From: Lycium barbarum
Taxonomy: Eukaryota; Streptophyta; Magnoliopsida; Solanales; Solanaceae
Direction: 5' to 3'
DNA: 64,000 bases
Assembly (NCBI RefSeq): GCF_019175385.1
Contig: NC_083340.1
Span: forward strand, 18,674,336-18,738,335
Made by a program: the position numbers and the translations under genes. The stretch's first letter is position 1, and every line of letters starts with the position of its first letter. Under the pieces are notes generated by a model. That model had not been told where the DNA came from, searched no databases, and saw only the letters and a list, made by a program, of their open reading frames with translations. This document shows positions 10,838-22,028 of this stretch, one piece after another.

Positions 10838-13800
10838 TTGAAATGTAGTGAAAATTACACAAAATGGAGTAAATATATGAAACTTGCATTGTTAGGAAGA
10901 AATAAGATAGGGTTCGTTAATGGAAAATGTAAGAAGGAAAACTATCCTGAAAGTTTGTGGGATCAGTGGGAACGTGTGAATGTTATAGTACTGTCCTGGC
11001 TTATGAATGTTGTAGATATTAATCAAATAGGTGGTATTATATATGCTACTGATTCACAAGCTTTGTGGGATGATTTGAAAGAGAGATTCGAAAAAATAGA
11101 TGACTCAAGGTCATTTAACATACATCAGGAAATTGCTGCTGCAGTTCAAGGAACTCAGTCTGTGCCTGCTTATTATTCTAAATTGAAAGAATTATGGAAT
11201 GAGTTTGAGTCTATGGTACCTATACCAGGGTGTAACTGTGACAAGTCAAAAGAGTTTGTTCAATATGTGCAAAGACAAAAACTCTATCAGTTTCTCATAG
11301 GCCTGAATAAGTCATATTCTCAAGCAAGGAGTCACATCTTGTTTCAAAATTCTCTTCCGACTGTGAACCAAGCTTACTCTATGATAATAAGTGATGAAAA
11401 CCAAAGAGCTATAACTAGTTCAAACAACTCTACTGGTTTACTTGGTTCAAGTTCTGGTAAGAATCTGGGAATGAGTGAAAATGAAGCTATAGCAATGTAC
11501 TCTAGAGCTGGAAACCAAGGTCAGAAGTTCAAAAAGAGATTCAATCCAAACTATAATCCTAATGCCTTTTGTGATCATTGTAAGTTTAAAGGGCATTACA
11601 AGGTTGGTTATTATAAGCTAGTGAAATATCCTCCAGATCATCCCAAAGCTAATCAAGGAGACGGAAGGTTCACTTAAAGTGAAAATAAATTTCATCAGTC
11701 TGATAATAGGTTCATGGCAAAATATGGTAGAGGAGGTGGACAAAGTGCACATACAACTCATAATGCAGTTTTTGAACAGCAGAATCAGAATATGAGTATC
11801 TCAGATGTGAACACTGGAAATCAGATCATGATGAATTTCAATTAACATTACAATCAATATCAACCAAGTGATGGTGTTCCTCTACAGCAACAACTGGCTT
11901 GGTTTCAAAGAACTGAAGGCCCTACAACACTCGCACCTTCTCAGTATGCTGAAATTTGCAAAATGATGGAGCAAAGTCAACTTGGTGGACAACCATCTCA
12001 ATCCAGCAATATCACTCATTCTACAAACATGACATATACATGTAGTGCTCTGCTAGTTTTACAAAATCCAAAAGAATGGATCATAGACTCAGGGGCTACA
12101 AATTATATGACTTCAAACTTAGAAATATTAGAAAAATCTACTTTGACTAAACCTGAAATTGATAAGAAGGTAATACTCCCTAATAGTGAGGTTACTCATG
12201 TTAAACAAACAGGTAAAAGTGTTATATCATCTATGAGCAATATTCATAATATGTTATACATACCTGAGTTTAAATTAAATCTGTTGTCAGTGTCAAAATT
12301 AACCAGACAACTGAATTGCTCAGTTAAGTTTTATCCTGATTTTTGTGTTTTCCAGGATCTCTTCACTGGGAAGGTGAAGGAGATTGGTAAGAAAGATGAT
12401 GGTCTCTACTATCTCATAAGGTCAAAACTCAGGCTTACTAAGGAACAAATACTTGGTTATGGTCTGTACTCTACTAGTGAAACTGTTAAAGATGAAGACC
12501 TTAGTTTGTGGCATAAAAGAATGGGTCATGTATCATCTAGTATTTTACACAAACTGTTTCCTACTACAATGTCTAGTATTACAAATTTACTAAATAAATG
12601 CACAGTATGTCCTTGTGCCAGGCAAACTAGATTGCCATTCCCTAAGAGTACTACTACTAGTTCCAGGATGTTTGAACTTGTACATATGGATGTATGGGGA
12701 CCATATAAGACTGCTACTTTTGATGGTTGTAAATCCTTCTTAATTGTTGTAGATGATTTTTCAAGATTTACTTGGGTCTTTCTACTAAGATTAAAGTCTA
12801 ATGTATTTGTGCATATAAAGAATTTCCCGACTCTTATTAGAAATCAATATGATCTAATGGTCAAGACCATAAGAACTGATAATGGCACACGATTTGTCAG
12901 TTCTATGTATTATGACCTGTTTACCATTTTAGGGATCATTCATCAAAAATCATGTCCCTATACTCCACAGCAAAATAGAGTAGCAGAAAGAAAACATAGA
13001 CATATTTTAGAGCTTACTAGAGTAATTAGATTCCAAGCTCAGATTCTAATAAAGTTTTGGGGACATTGTGTACAGGTTGCAGTCTATATAATCAACAAGT
13101 TACCTTCTCAGGTGATTAATAAATGCTCACCTTATGAGAAATTGAACAGCAGAAAACCTTCTTCGATTCATTTGAGAATTTTGGGCTGTTTATTTTCTGC
13201 AAAAATCACTCAACAAACAGATAAGTTACAATCTAGATCAAGAAAAGCCATTCATATGGGCTATTCTGAATATCAAAAAGGGTACATATTATATGACATT
13301 GAGAATAAGAATTTCTTTGTACACAGAGATGTCATCTTTAAGGAAGACATATTTCCTTTCTCAATGAGCACAAATGCTAAAACTTCCATTTTTCTACCTG
13401 CTATTCCAGTACATGAAAACACTACAGGTGCTACTAATCTTGATTTGAGCTTAGTACAGATTTCAGCTCAAAACACAGGTGAAACAAGTACCAGTCAGAA
13501 GGAGATGAGCATACACAATGCTGATGATCCATTAAGGGAAACATCATTTCAAATTCAGCAACCTCCTCAAGTACAACAATTACCAGTTGACAACATACCA
13601 AATACAACACAAGGGCAAATTCAGCAATAACAAGAAGCACGACCAACTAGAAAGTCCAGCAGAGATAAACATCCACCATGTTGGATGAAAGAGTTTGTAT
13701 CATTGAATGTTCATAATGATATTCCTTATGCACTATCTAACTATTTATCTTATGATCAACTCTCATCTAAATATAAAGCTTTTGTGTCCTCTATGTCAAG

Positions 13801-15410
13801 TGTTATTGAACCTGCTACATATGCAGAAGCTACTAAAGATCCAAGATTGATTGAGGCTATGTAGGCTGAGGTAGATGCTCTTCAGCAAAACAATACTTGG
13901 CAAATTGTTGATTTACCAAAAGGAGTTCCAATTGGCTGTAAATGGATTTTCAAGATCAAATATAAGGCCAGTGGTGAAATTGAGAGATTTAAAGCAAGGT
14001 TGGTGGCAAAAGGATATAGTCAACAAGAGGGAATTGACTACCAAGAGACATTTAGTCCAGTAATCAAAATGATAACAATTAGAACAGTTTTGGTAATAGC
14101 AACTGCAAAGAAATGGCACATACACCAAAAAGATGTGTATAATGCCTTTCTTCAAGGGGATTTAAAGATGAGATATACATGGATCTACCACAAGGATTTA
14201 AGAGTCATGAGGACAACAGACATGTGTGCAAACTCACAAAATCCTTGTATGGACTCAAACAGGCACCAAGGCAGTGGAATGCAAAATTACAAGAAGCTTT
14301 GATCAGATTTAAGTTTGTTCAGAGTCAGTTTGATCATTCTTTATACACAAAAAAGACGGAAACATGAATCATAGTTGTATTAGTGTATGTTGATCACATG
14401 AGACAGTCTAGATTCAATAATCAAGACAAAAGCTACATTACAAGAAGCTTTCAAGATGAAGGACTTAGGTGAGCTGAAATATTTTCTGGGAATTGAGTTT
14501 GCAAGATCAGAAAAAGGAATCCTAATGCATCAAAGCAAGTATGCATTAGATTTAATATCAGAATCTGGACTCAGTGCTGCTAAACCTGCAAGTACTCCCA
14601 TAGACACAAATGTGAAGCTTACCACTAGAGAATATGATCAATATGTCAAGGAAATCAGAAATCAGGAAGGTGAAGGACATGAACAAAGATCAGACAACAA
14701 AGAAGATGAATTACTTGAAGATCAAGGAAGTTATCAAAGACTAATAGGAAAGTTATTATACTTAACAGTTACAATACTTGATATTGCCTACAGTGTACAG
14801 ACTTTAAGTCAGTTTTTACAACAACCAAAAAGATCACATATGGAAGCTGCATTAAGAATAGTAAGGTATGTAAAAACTCAACCTGGACAAGGAATTCTAA
14901 TGTCAAGCACCAGGAAAGACATAGTTACAACATTTTGTGATGTTGATTGGGCAGCCTGCTCATTCTCAAGAAAATTAGTGACAGGGTTTATGATAAAGCT
15001 GGGAGAATCACTTATTTCATGGAAATCCAAGAAACAAACAACTATTTCAAGAAGCTCAGCTGAAGCTGAGTACAGAAGCATTGCAACTACAGTGGCAGAA
15101 TTGACATGGCTAACAGGATTGATCAAGGATTTAGGGGTACAAATACAGTGCTAGCAAAGCAGCCATTCAGATAGCAGCCAATCCTGTGTTCCATGAAAGA
15201 ACAAAACACATAGAGATTGACTGCCATTTCGTAAGGGAAAAATTAGGAATGATCAAAACTGAGTACATACACACAACTGAGCAGCCTGCAGATATTTTTA
15301 CAAAAGGGTTGAGCAAAGTTCAACATGAATATCTAGTTTCCGAACTAGGATTATTCAACATTTTCATGGCTCCTAGCTTGAGGAGGAGTGTTGAAGAGTA
15401 TTGTAAATAA
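10838..15410 (+). pseudogene. Copia gag-pol polyprotein, broken
   Basis: The domains are in copia order. Gag (10838-11677) ends in a knuckle-like CDHCKFKGHYKVGYYK, whose fourth zinc ligand is Tyr instead of Cys. The protease motif IIDSGAT is near 12080. Integrase has an HHCC region (LWHKRMGH...CTVCPC), then Asp in HMDVWGP, Asp in RTDNGTRF and Glu in RVAERKH. RT starts near 13860, and RNase H carries SRSSAEAEY. Lesions: in-frame stops at 11675, 11843, 13628 and 13863; a one-base deletion near 14166; a stop at 14365; the RT active site read as YVDH instead of YVDD, followed by another deletion; and a frame change near 15150. It cannot produce active enzymes. The gag type and pol resemble RE1-like elements, but I do not assign a lineage. 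Confidence 0.88.
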
Positions 15411-15475
15411 GCTACAAGGGTGGTTTAGCCATTTCTGTAATGTGGATTAGTTAGTTAAGTATGTTAGATAATTAC
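15389..15475 (+). repeat. 3' LTR of copia element 1, first piece
   Basis: Begins TG at 15389, just after the tail of pol and the purine-rich gaggaggag. It is cut at 15475 by the Ogre-type LTR and resumes at 19930 with ctataaatagg. Confidence 0.85.
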
Positions 15476-15614
15476 TGTTGACACCCAATTTTATCCCGCC
15501 TTCCTTTCAAAATGTTTATTAGCATTTCTAATATTTTAATAGCTTAAGAATAATCATTTATACTTTACCGAAATTTTAATTTTTTATTAATACCGCAGTT
15601 TATTATCCAATTAT

Positions 15615-15687
15615 AGCCGTTGCCTATTATCATTATTATTACTGTTATTATCATTATCATTATTATTACTATTACTACTACTACTAC

Positions 15688-15738
<51 letters not shown>

Positions 15739-15742
15739 CATA
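15615..15742. repeat. (ATT)n-rich microsatellite
   Basis: Imperfect att/act runs grade into pure (ATT)n at about 15688-15738, inside the giant LTR. The poly-isoleucine ORFs over it on both strands are artefacts of the repeat. Confidence 0.92.
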
Positions 15743-16275
15743 TTTGTCATTATTATGACTTACATTACGACCACTTTTAACATGTTCTATTTATTTTTTA
15801 TGCAATTAAAACAATAGCATTTACTTACTGTTAAACTTTAAAATATTATCGCACGACTATTACGACATCGTATAATATTATTTAGTAATAAATATATTTT
15901 ATAGCAAGTAATATTTTAGCACGAGTTGACATATAATTAGCTGAAGAAGGTCTTTTATTTAAATTTAGAAGCCCGTGCCTCCAAATTCGAGACCACTACC
16001 CGCCCATATTTTTAAGTTCAGCAGCCCATATTTTTAAGTTCAGCAGCCCACATTTTTAATTCATCCGCCCAGCCCACAATAACCAGCCCACTAAATCTAC
16101 CCGACCCAACCCGATACGATCATCTAAAGTGAAGTAGGGTTACTTCACCATCTTCAGCCGCCCCACCCCATCGCCTCTCTCTCCTCTCTCTCTCTCTCTA
16201 ATAACATAACCTTCCTCTTTTCCATCTCTATTTCCAGTTAAACCTCCCCTTTTCTTTAGCCATGGATAGATTTGT

Positions 16276-16300
16276 CCCCCCCCCCCCCCCCCCCCCCCCC
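16276..16300. repeat. C25 homopolymer
   Basis: Twenty-five consecutive C residues lie inside the giant LTR, just upstream of its TATA region. The length may not be exact, because such runs are hard to sequence. Confidence 0.85.
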
Positions 16301-16607
16301 ATTTTTGTGCAAACTTCGGTTGCTTTCAAGTACCCATCAGAACCCTAAAGCCTGTCCATCTCTCTTTCTCTCTCGTGAACGGCCCTGTGGATGGCAGAGC
16401 CGAGTTTGGATTCATCCCCCTCATTGGAAAGTTTGACCTTCACATCTAAGAAAAACAGAGAGGATCTGTCCCTTTTTGAGAAAAAATTGTGGCAAGTCAC
16501 GTGAAGAGGCCCCAACGTTCAGATTAGCACGAGTTTTGACCCGACTTTGAATCTTTGTTTCAAGTCCCGCCCAGAAATTTCGAACCCAGCAAACCCTAGA
16601 AATCCCT

Positions 16608-16615
16608 TATAAATA
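16608..16615 (+). promoter_or_regulatory. TATA box of the giant LTR
   Basis: cttataaatactcg, followed about 30 bp downstream by a pyrimidine-rich region, is a good candidate for the U3/R promoter of the Ogre-type LTR. Confidence 0.6.
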
Positions 16616-19600
16616 CTCGCTTCTTACTTCGTTGAAGAGGAAGGTTCCTTTCAGCCGCCTCAATTTCCCCTAAAAATATTAGCCCACTGTTTTCTTAATA
16701 TTCGAAGTGTCGATTCATTTTTTATTTCTCATTTTTTTTGCCCTGTTACTGTTTCGAATCCGGTGTACGCAAACTCGGAGGTTGTAGTTGTTTCGAGTGT
16801 GTATCGGAGACCCCGCACCCACTTCGCTGCATCCGAAGAAGGTAATTCTCCCTTCTTCTTTTTATTTTCTTCTTTGTCTATGTTTCTTCAATTGTTGTGC
16901 AGTTTAAAACATGTTGATAGTTAGATTAGTTTAGTTTAATGGATAAGTCTGTTTGTATGTTGATATTAATCCGGACTTAATCAGTCTTGTATGATGGTCT
17001 AGTTGTTGAGTTAGTTCTGTTTATGTAATTATATATGTTAGGTATGATAGCTTGTTTTTAGCTGGTTTAAACATGTGAGTTATGTTTTCTTACTTAGTTC
17101 AAGCTGTTTAAGTTAAATGGTCTTACATAAGTTGGCCTAATGTGTGTAAGCTCGTGTAAAGTATGAAAGAGCATGCTGTTTCTACTCTCGCCCGAGCATA
17201 CTGTCCATCAGAAACTTGTCTACCTGTGAAAATGATTAGTATGATTATATTATGCTAGCTGGGATATTTGTTTGGTGAGAATTGTTAAAGTACTTGTGTA
17301 GCATGTTTGATAGCTTACCAGATCTCTGAAGGACTTTGTAAGTGGTTGTTTGGTATTTGGTAGCATAAACTCACCCTAAACATGTACATGTCAGTATGCT
17401 ATCCAATAGAGATAGTATTTCAAAATGATATTTGGCCTCAAGAAGTTTAAAATTTGTTGTATGTTGAACCTTTTATGACAAGTTGCATACCAGTTTGTAT
17501 AAGTCTGCCTGGGTCTAAAATTATGTTCATAAAAACCAAAAGATAAGTGATTTGAGTTTTCAAAATGATCAAGACTTTTTGTATGCTCTTTAATGATTCT
17601 GTCTAAATTACGTAGTTGGTGTTGTTAATTTGCTATTGGTTTTAGTATCTAAGGATCTCAGAACATGTTTCCTTAAATGAGTAAAGTATTCCAGCTCAAT
17701 TCTGCTCCTTTAACACTGTATATGGCATGTATGCTGTCTGATTTTCCTTTTTGCGCACTATTCCTCCTCTGTGGTTCTATCCCTTGATTTAGCTCATTTT
17801 CATACTTTGCATGTTCTGATGTTTTCTTTATCTCTGAATTCATGTGGATCAGTTTCGGTACAAGGTTGTTTCTGCTATCATATGTGATCCTCTTGTTCTT
17901 GCTATTCATTTCCTTCATTTCCCTTACGTTTGAGTCAAGCAAAATTCAATAGATCAAGGGCGTATTTGGTTCGGTTCAATAGTTTGTTTCCTTCAAGTTT
18001 AAGTAGGAGTTTAGTTTAGCTTTTAATTAAAGATGCATATTTCAGTTCCTTTCTTTTTATCCTAGCATGGGATGGATATAGCTGTGAATTCTGTGTGTGT
18101 GTGTTCCTTCTCTAGCCTGTTATGGATGGTTATAGAAATTATAGTGCAAGTGAATTTATCTCTTGGAATGTAAAATTTAAGTGCTCTGCTTCGTTGAACC
18201 AAAAGTAGAAATAAGAGAACAATCAGTATGTCCTATTATATGCAGTAGGTGTTTTTATATGTGAAGTACGTGTTAGTTTGTCTTGTATATATTCTATAGT
18301 ATCAGTGCATATCTTTGTTAGGATCCTGCACATGTTGCAAGCATATCTCATTTGAAGTATGTGTATTATGAGTATATTGTGGTTAGCACGTTGATAGGGA
18401 GGTTAGTTGGTCATTATGGATCAAGCTTGAACCCTCCCCGGTGTTAGCCATGCTTGGGATTCATGAAATCCCTTGGAACTTGTGCAACATCGGGAAGACG
18501 GGGGCAAAAGCTTTCCGATATTAACCTTCTATACATCCTTATGAGTGTGTATACATGAGGAATACTTAAATATACACAGTATATACATAGTCCACTGATC
18601 TGTTTTGAATTTACATTATACATGTTTAGCCTTATTTATTGGTTACGTACTAATCTTTTTCTTTCGTTTTTATGCATGACCATCGCATACGAGTCCGAGG
18701 GATCCGTCTTCTTCCGCATTCGGTGTTGGGCTAAAGCCCAACATGACCTCTCTCTCGAGTCAATCCCTGTCCGCAGCAAATAAAAAAAAAAGATTTCTGG
18801 GCCAAAGCCCAACAGCAGCAACGATCGCAGCAGTCCTAAAATGGGCTGAGCCCATTTAATTATATTTGCTCCTCTATTTTATTTTGTGCATTTAATTTGT
18901 ATCGTACGACTAACACTTTGCTTTGTTTTTGTTAGCTTAGATGAACCTTAGCGAAATTAGTGGGGTTTAGTTTTAGTAATGGGTAGTTAATTTAAGGAGA
19001 AAGCAACAATTAATTCCATAGTTTCATTTCCTTCTTTTTATGTTAAAATTATTTATATTATCTATAATATTTATTTTAGAACAATTGATTTTCAATAGCG
19101 TAAATACATATTTTGAGTTAAAGGAATCATGTTTTATTCTTACTATCTTAGAAATTTTAAAACGTCGCTAATACGCAAATATGAATTCAAGTATATTTTA
19201 TAAACAATTTTTTCGAGATTCACCCAATCATGCATATTTTTTAGCCGGGTATAGTTAATAAAAAATAATAAGAAGGAAAAAGAAAACTCACGTTCTTTTG
19301 CATCATATTCATAAAATAAATCTAGATTTTTGTTTGCATCGCCATATTCACATACCATAATTTTATTCAAAGTTCAAATTTGCTAAATCTTCTTTTAAAA
19401 GCCATTATTTATATGCAATCCCTTATTTAAAATTCACGCAACTTATGGTGGAATTATTTTATTAAAATAAAATGGCATTGAGATGTACGATTTATAAAAA
19501 ATGATTTTTGGCCTTTGAAAATAATTATTTCCTTATGCAAGTTTAGAAACGCATTATATTGTTTATTTGCAAGGTTTCTCTATTTTTATTACGTATATGC

Positions 19601-19929
19601 ATTCTATGAGACATCTTTCCTAAAATTACTTATAAAATATTATTTATTTTATTTTTTATATTAACCTAAGTTTGGTCGGTAACCATAATTAATGGATTCT
19701 AAAGGATGCCTAACCCCTTCCCTTTAGGATAATCTAGAACCCTTACCTAGAATTACACTAATTAAGCAGACCATTAACGGAGATTTAGTTAGGCTTTACC
19801 TTAGTTCATAATTAGGTATCCTAATTCACCGTTAAACTAATTAGGTGGCGGCTCCTTAAAATAAAACAAATAGGAATCACCAATATGTTGTACTCCGATT
19901 TGACCCTTTAAATGGGGTATAACAATTAC

Positions 19930-20060
19930 CTATAAATAGGACATTACAATGTATTGGGTACTCAACTTTTATTCAATGAAACTAACGGCTACTTCTTCTT
20001 CTCCATTTCCTCCCTTCTTCTTCATTATGATTCTACTCTAAATTGATCAGATTCACTCAC
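19930..20060 (+). repeat. 3' LTR of copia element 1, second piece
   Basis: Resumes after the attac duplication with tataaatagg and matches the 5' LTR through tattgggta-tcaactttt. The remainder (ttcttcttctcc...) has no 5' counterpart because the 5' LTR is truncated. The end is placed before the Mutator arm text tataatgactttgtgg. Confidence 0.65.
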
Positions 20061-20203
20061 AATTTCAGTTTCCAGCTATAATGACTTTGTGGATAAAGTG
20101 ATCTAACTTGAGTGATTTTATTGATACAAAATAAACATAAATGACTTTAGCAAGTAATTTACTATACTTGAATGACCATATATGAAATTATCCCTCTTTA
20201 GAT

Positions 20204-22028
20204 AGGACAGTTTATCATGTTTTCACCAAGTATCATATCGAAGACATGAATGTGCTTTCACTTAAGTTAATCCATTTATTCACTTTCTTGCTCCTTTGGA
20301 TAGGTTGGTCCAGAATGTTTCATAGTATAGCGGAATATTTTCAATTCATTTAATTTTCATGTACTCCTTCTATCTCAGGATGCGTCAAATAATTTTGTAG
20401 TCTTTTATAAATTTGTTCTTAATTTTATATTCTTTTTACAGTTTTTTTTTTCATAAGAGATTTGAAAATAACACAAAACAAAATAAAATGAAAAGGTCAT
20501 TTTCTTCTATTAAAAAATTGTAAGTGGCAATAAGTAATCATTTCTTCCATTGGTCTTTATTTGACAAGTTATTATTTGGAGAGTTATTGAATGAGCTTTT
20601 CTTTGATTGCAATTTTTTCATATGCCATTTAAATATTTTGAATTGTCAATTATTGTGACTTATAATACTTTTTATGTAGTTTTTAAACTTTATTCAAAAA
20701 ACTTGAAGATTCTATGTTGGAATTCATATTGACAATAAGATAGTTTGACCCTCATACTCTAAATCGTGTCAGATATTCAATAGATGATGGAAAATTTTAC
20801 TTTCTTTGCACATTGACCATTTTTTGACTAATTTTTACTTGAGAAATATAACAAAAAGTGATACTATGAATAAAACAACACATTGAGTCAACGCTGCACC
20901 ATATTCGCCCCACCTTCTTCTTCTGATGCTGATCAATCTTTCGTAAGCCAAAAATGCATAAATCTCACGATTCCAATTGTAAAAAGTAGTATGGATATTG
21001 TGACCCTCATAAGTCATAGAAATAATATTGCAAGAGAGATTTTATCTTGTAGTTTAGCATGGATTTTTTTTCCCAAGTCTTGCAATTCCTAGTATCTTGT
21101 AGAGATTTGGTGCAAGTATTTTCAAGGAATAATGACAACCACGAGTGCAGGTGTAGAAGGTATAAAAAGCTTATGATAGTATTAAATTTCTCTGAATATG
21201 TTAGACCTCATCTCTACGGAGATTAAAGCCTCATTTGCTTGCACTTAATGAAGATTTGAATCAATTAATTACTCTGGTTTCAGTCATTAAGTCTATCAGC
21301 TTTTTAATCGATCTGAATGATTAATATCATGTTAAGATGACATTTCATCACTACTCCATCCACTTTCATCGCTAACTGCCACTGTCCACCACCCGTGAGG
21401 GGGCATATCGATAATATAATTAAGTAAATAAAAATGTATTCTCTCGATCAACTTAAAATGAGGAAACTCCAAAAGATGTTTCGCTTGGATATTTGCAATA
21501 AGTAACACAACAAGAAAAGAAATCAATCAACTGCTCCTCAAAGATTGGTTATATGAATTCTCTGTATCAATTTCACTCCTAATCAGGCTCATTTCATTTC
21601 AGTACTACTGGACTAGTCACATTTATCCTATACTGACATACATGTCTCCCACCAAATTAAGGGATAGAAAAAAATATTTTTGGAAAATTTTGTTTGAAAT
21701 TAGTGTGAACCATCAAGTTCTACCAGCAACAAAGGCCAATTGAAGCTCGATAATTTCTTTAAGATTAGACGCTCGACATAATGTTCTGTTAACTGTTTTC
21801 CTCTACTAAAAAACCCTCAGTCCATAACGGTTGCCTCAATGGACGTCAAGTGGTTGATATTATTCTTCCCTGGCAAAAACTTCTTGATTCAAGTAGGCAG
21901 GTTTTTTTTGTTGTTGTGGTGGGCGGGGGCGGGGGTGTTGTTGCGGCTGAAGAAATAATACTTCAAGATCTATTACGCGTCCAAAGACTTTTGCTCTTCT
22001 TGGCATCTATGCACGAGGTCTTGATGTT
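20204..22028. other. Intergenic DNA, with a Stowaway-type end and the peptide-gene fragment
   Basis: tactccttctatctcaggat near 20363 resembles a single Stowaway end; no matching right end was found. A glycine-rich ORF near 21900 comes from a G-rich tract (gtgggcgggggcgggggtg). No other gene seen. Confidence 0.5.
20893..20955 (+). pseudogene. Fragment of a second cysteine-rich peptide gene
   Basis: Encodes CTIFAPPSSSDADQSFVSQK, clearly related to CTAFFPPSPADESFVTQDN at the C-terminus of the gene at 6032-6849. Only this last part is visible; no signal peptide exon or upstream cysteine region was found, and the frame runs on past the expected stop. It lies just outside the right end of the Mutator nest, on the same strand as the intact gene. 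It points to an old duplication of the peptide gene. Confidence 0.65.

Larger units (their letters stand above)
15476..19924 (+). mobile_element. Giant solo LTR (4449 bp), Tat/Ogre-like Ty3/gypsy
   Basis: Starts TGTTGACACCC and ends GGTATAACA, flanked by the perfect 5-bp duplication attac (15471-15475 and 19925-19929). It splits the copia 3' LTR, which continues seamlessly on the other side. No coding domain occurs inside. The length, the TGTTGACACCC start and a 3' part with a taggtggcggctcc motif fit LTRs of Tat/Ogre retrotransposons, whose LTRs reach several kb. It carries a TATA box (16608), an ATT microsatellite, a C25 run, and gggcyaaagccca palindromes at 18727 and 18800. A single LTR with an intact duplication implies loss of the body by recombination between LTRs. 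Confidence 0.85.
10641..20060 (+). mobile_element. Ty1/copia retrotransposon, decayed, interrupted by an Ogre-type solo LTR
   Basis: Partial 5' LTR (10641-10767), gag-pol (10838-15410), and a 3' LTR split into 15389-15475 and 19930 to about 20060. The two LTRs match over about 125 bp with about seven differences by eye. The 5' LTR loses identity after caactttt, and no primer-binding site (tggtatcagagc) follows, so the 5' region has suffered a deletion. The right edge is approximate because no target duplication could be read. Confidence 0.85.
8392..20194. mobile_element. Long-TIR Mutator-like element, host of a three-layer insertion nest
   Basis: A perfect 9-bp direct repeat, tctttagat, lies at 8383-8391 and 20195-20203. 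Inside it the ends mirror each other: gggcaaatttcatatatggt on the left, and on the right the reverse complement of aatttcatatatggtcattc preceded by gggat. The inverted arms run at least 300 bp. The left arm is 8392-8717; the right arm is split into about 10505-10640 and 20075-20194 by the copia insertion. A 9-bp duplication with long terminal inverted repeats is the mark of the Mutator superfamily. No transposase is visible, so it was non-autonomous; its own length is about 1.0-1.1 kb once the insertions are set aside. Confidence 0.88.

Noticed and set aside
15565..15817. Poly-isoleucine ORFs
   Set aside because: Pure products of the ATT microsatellite.
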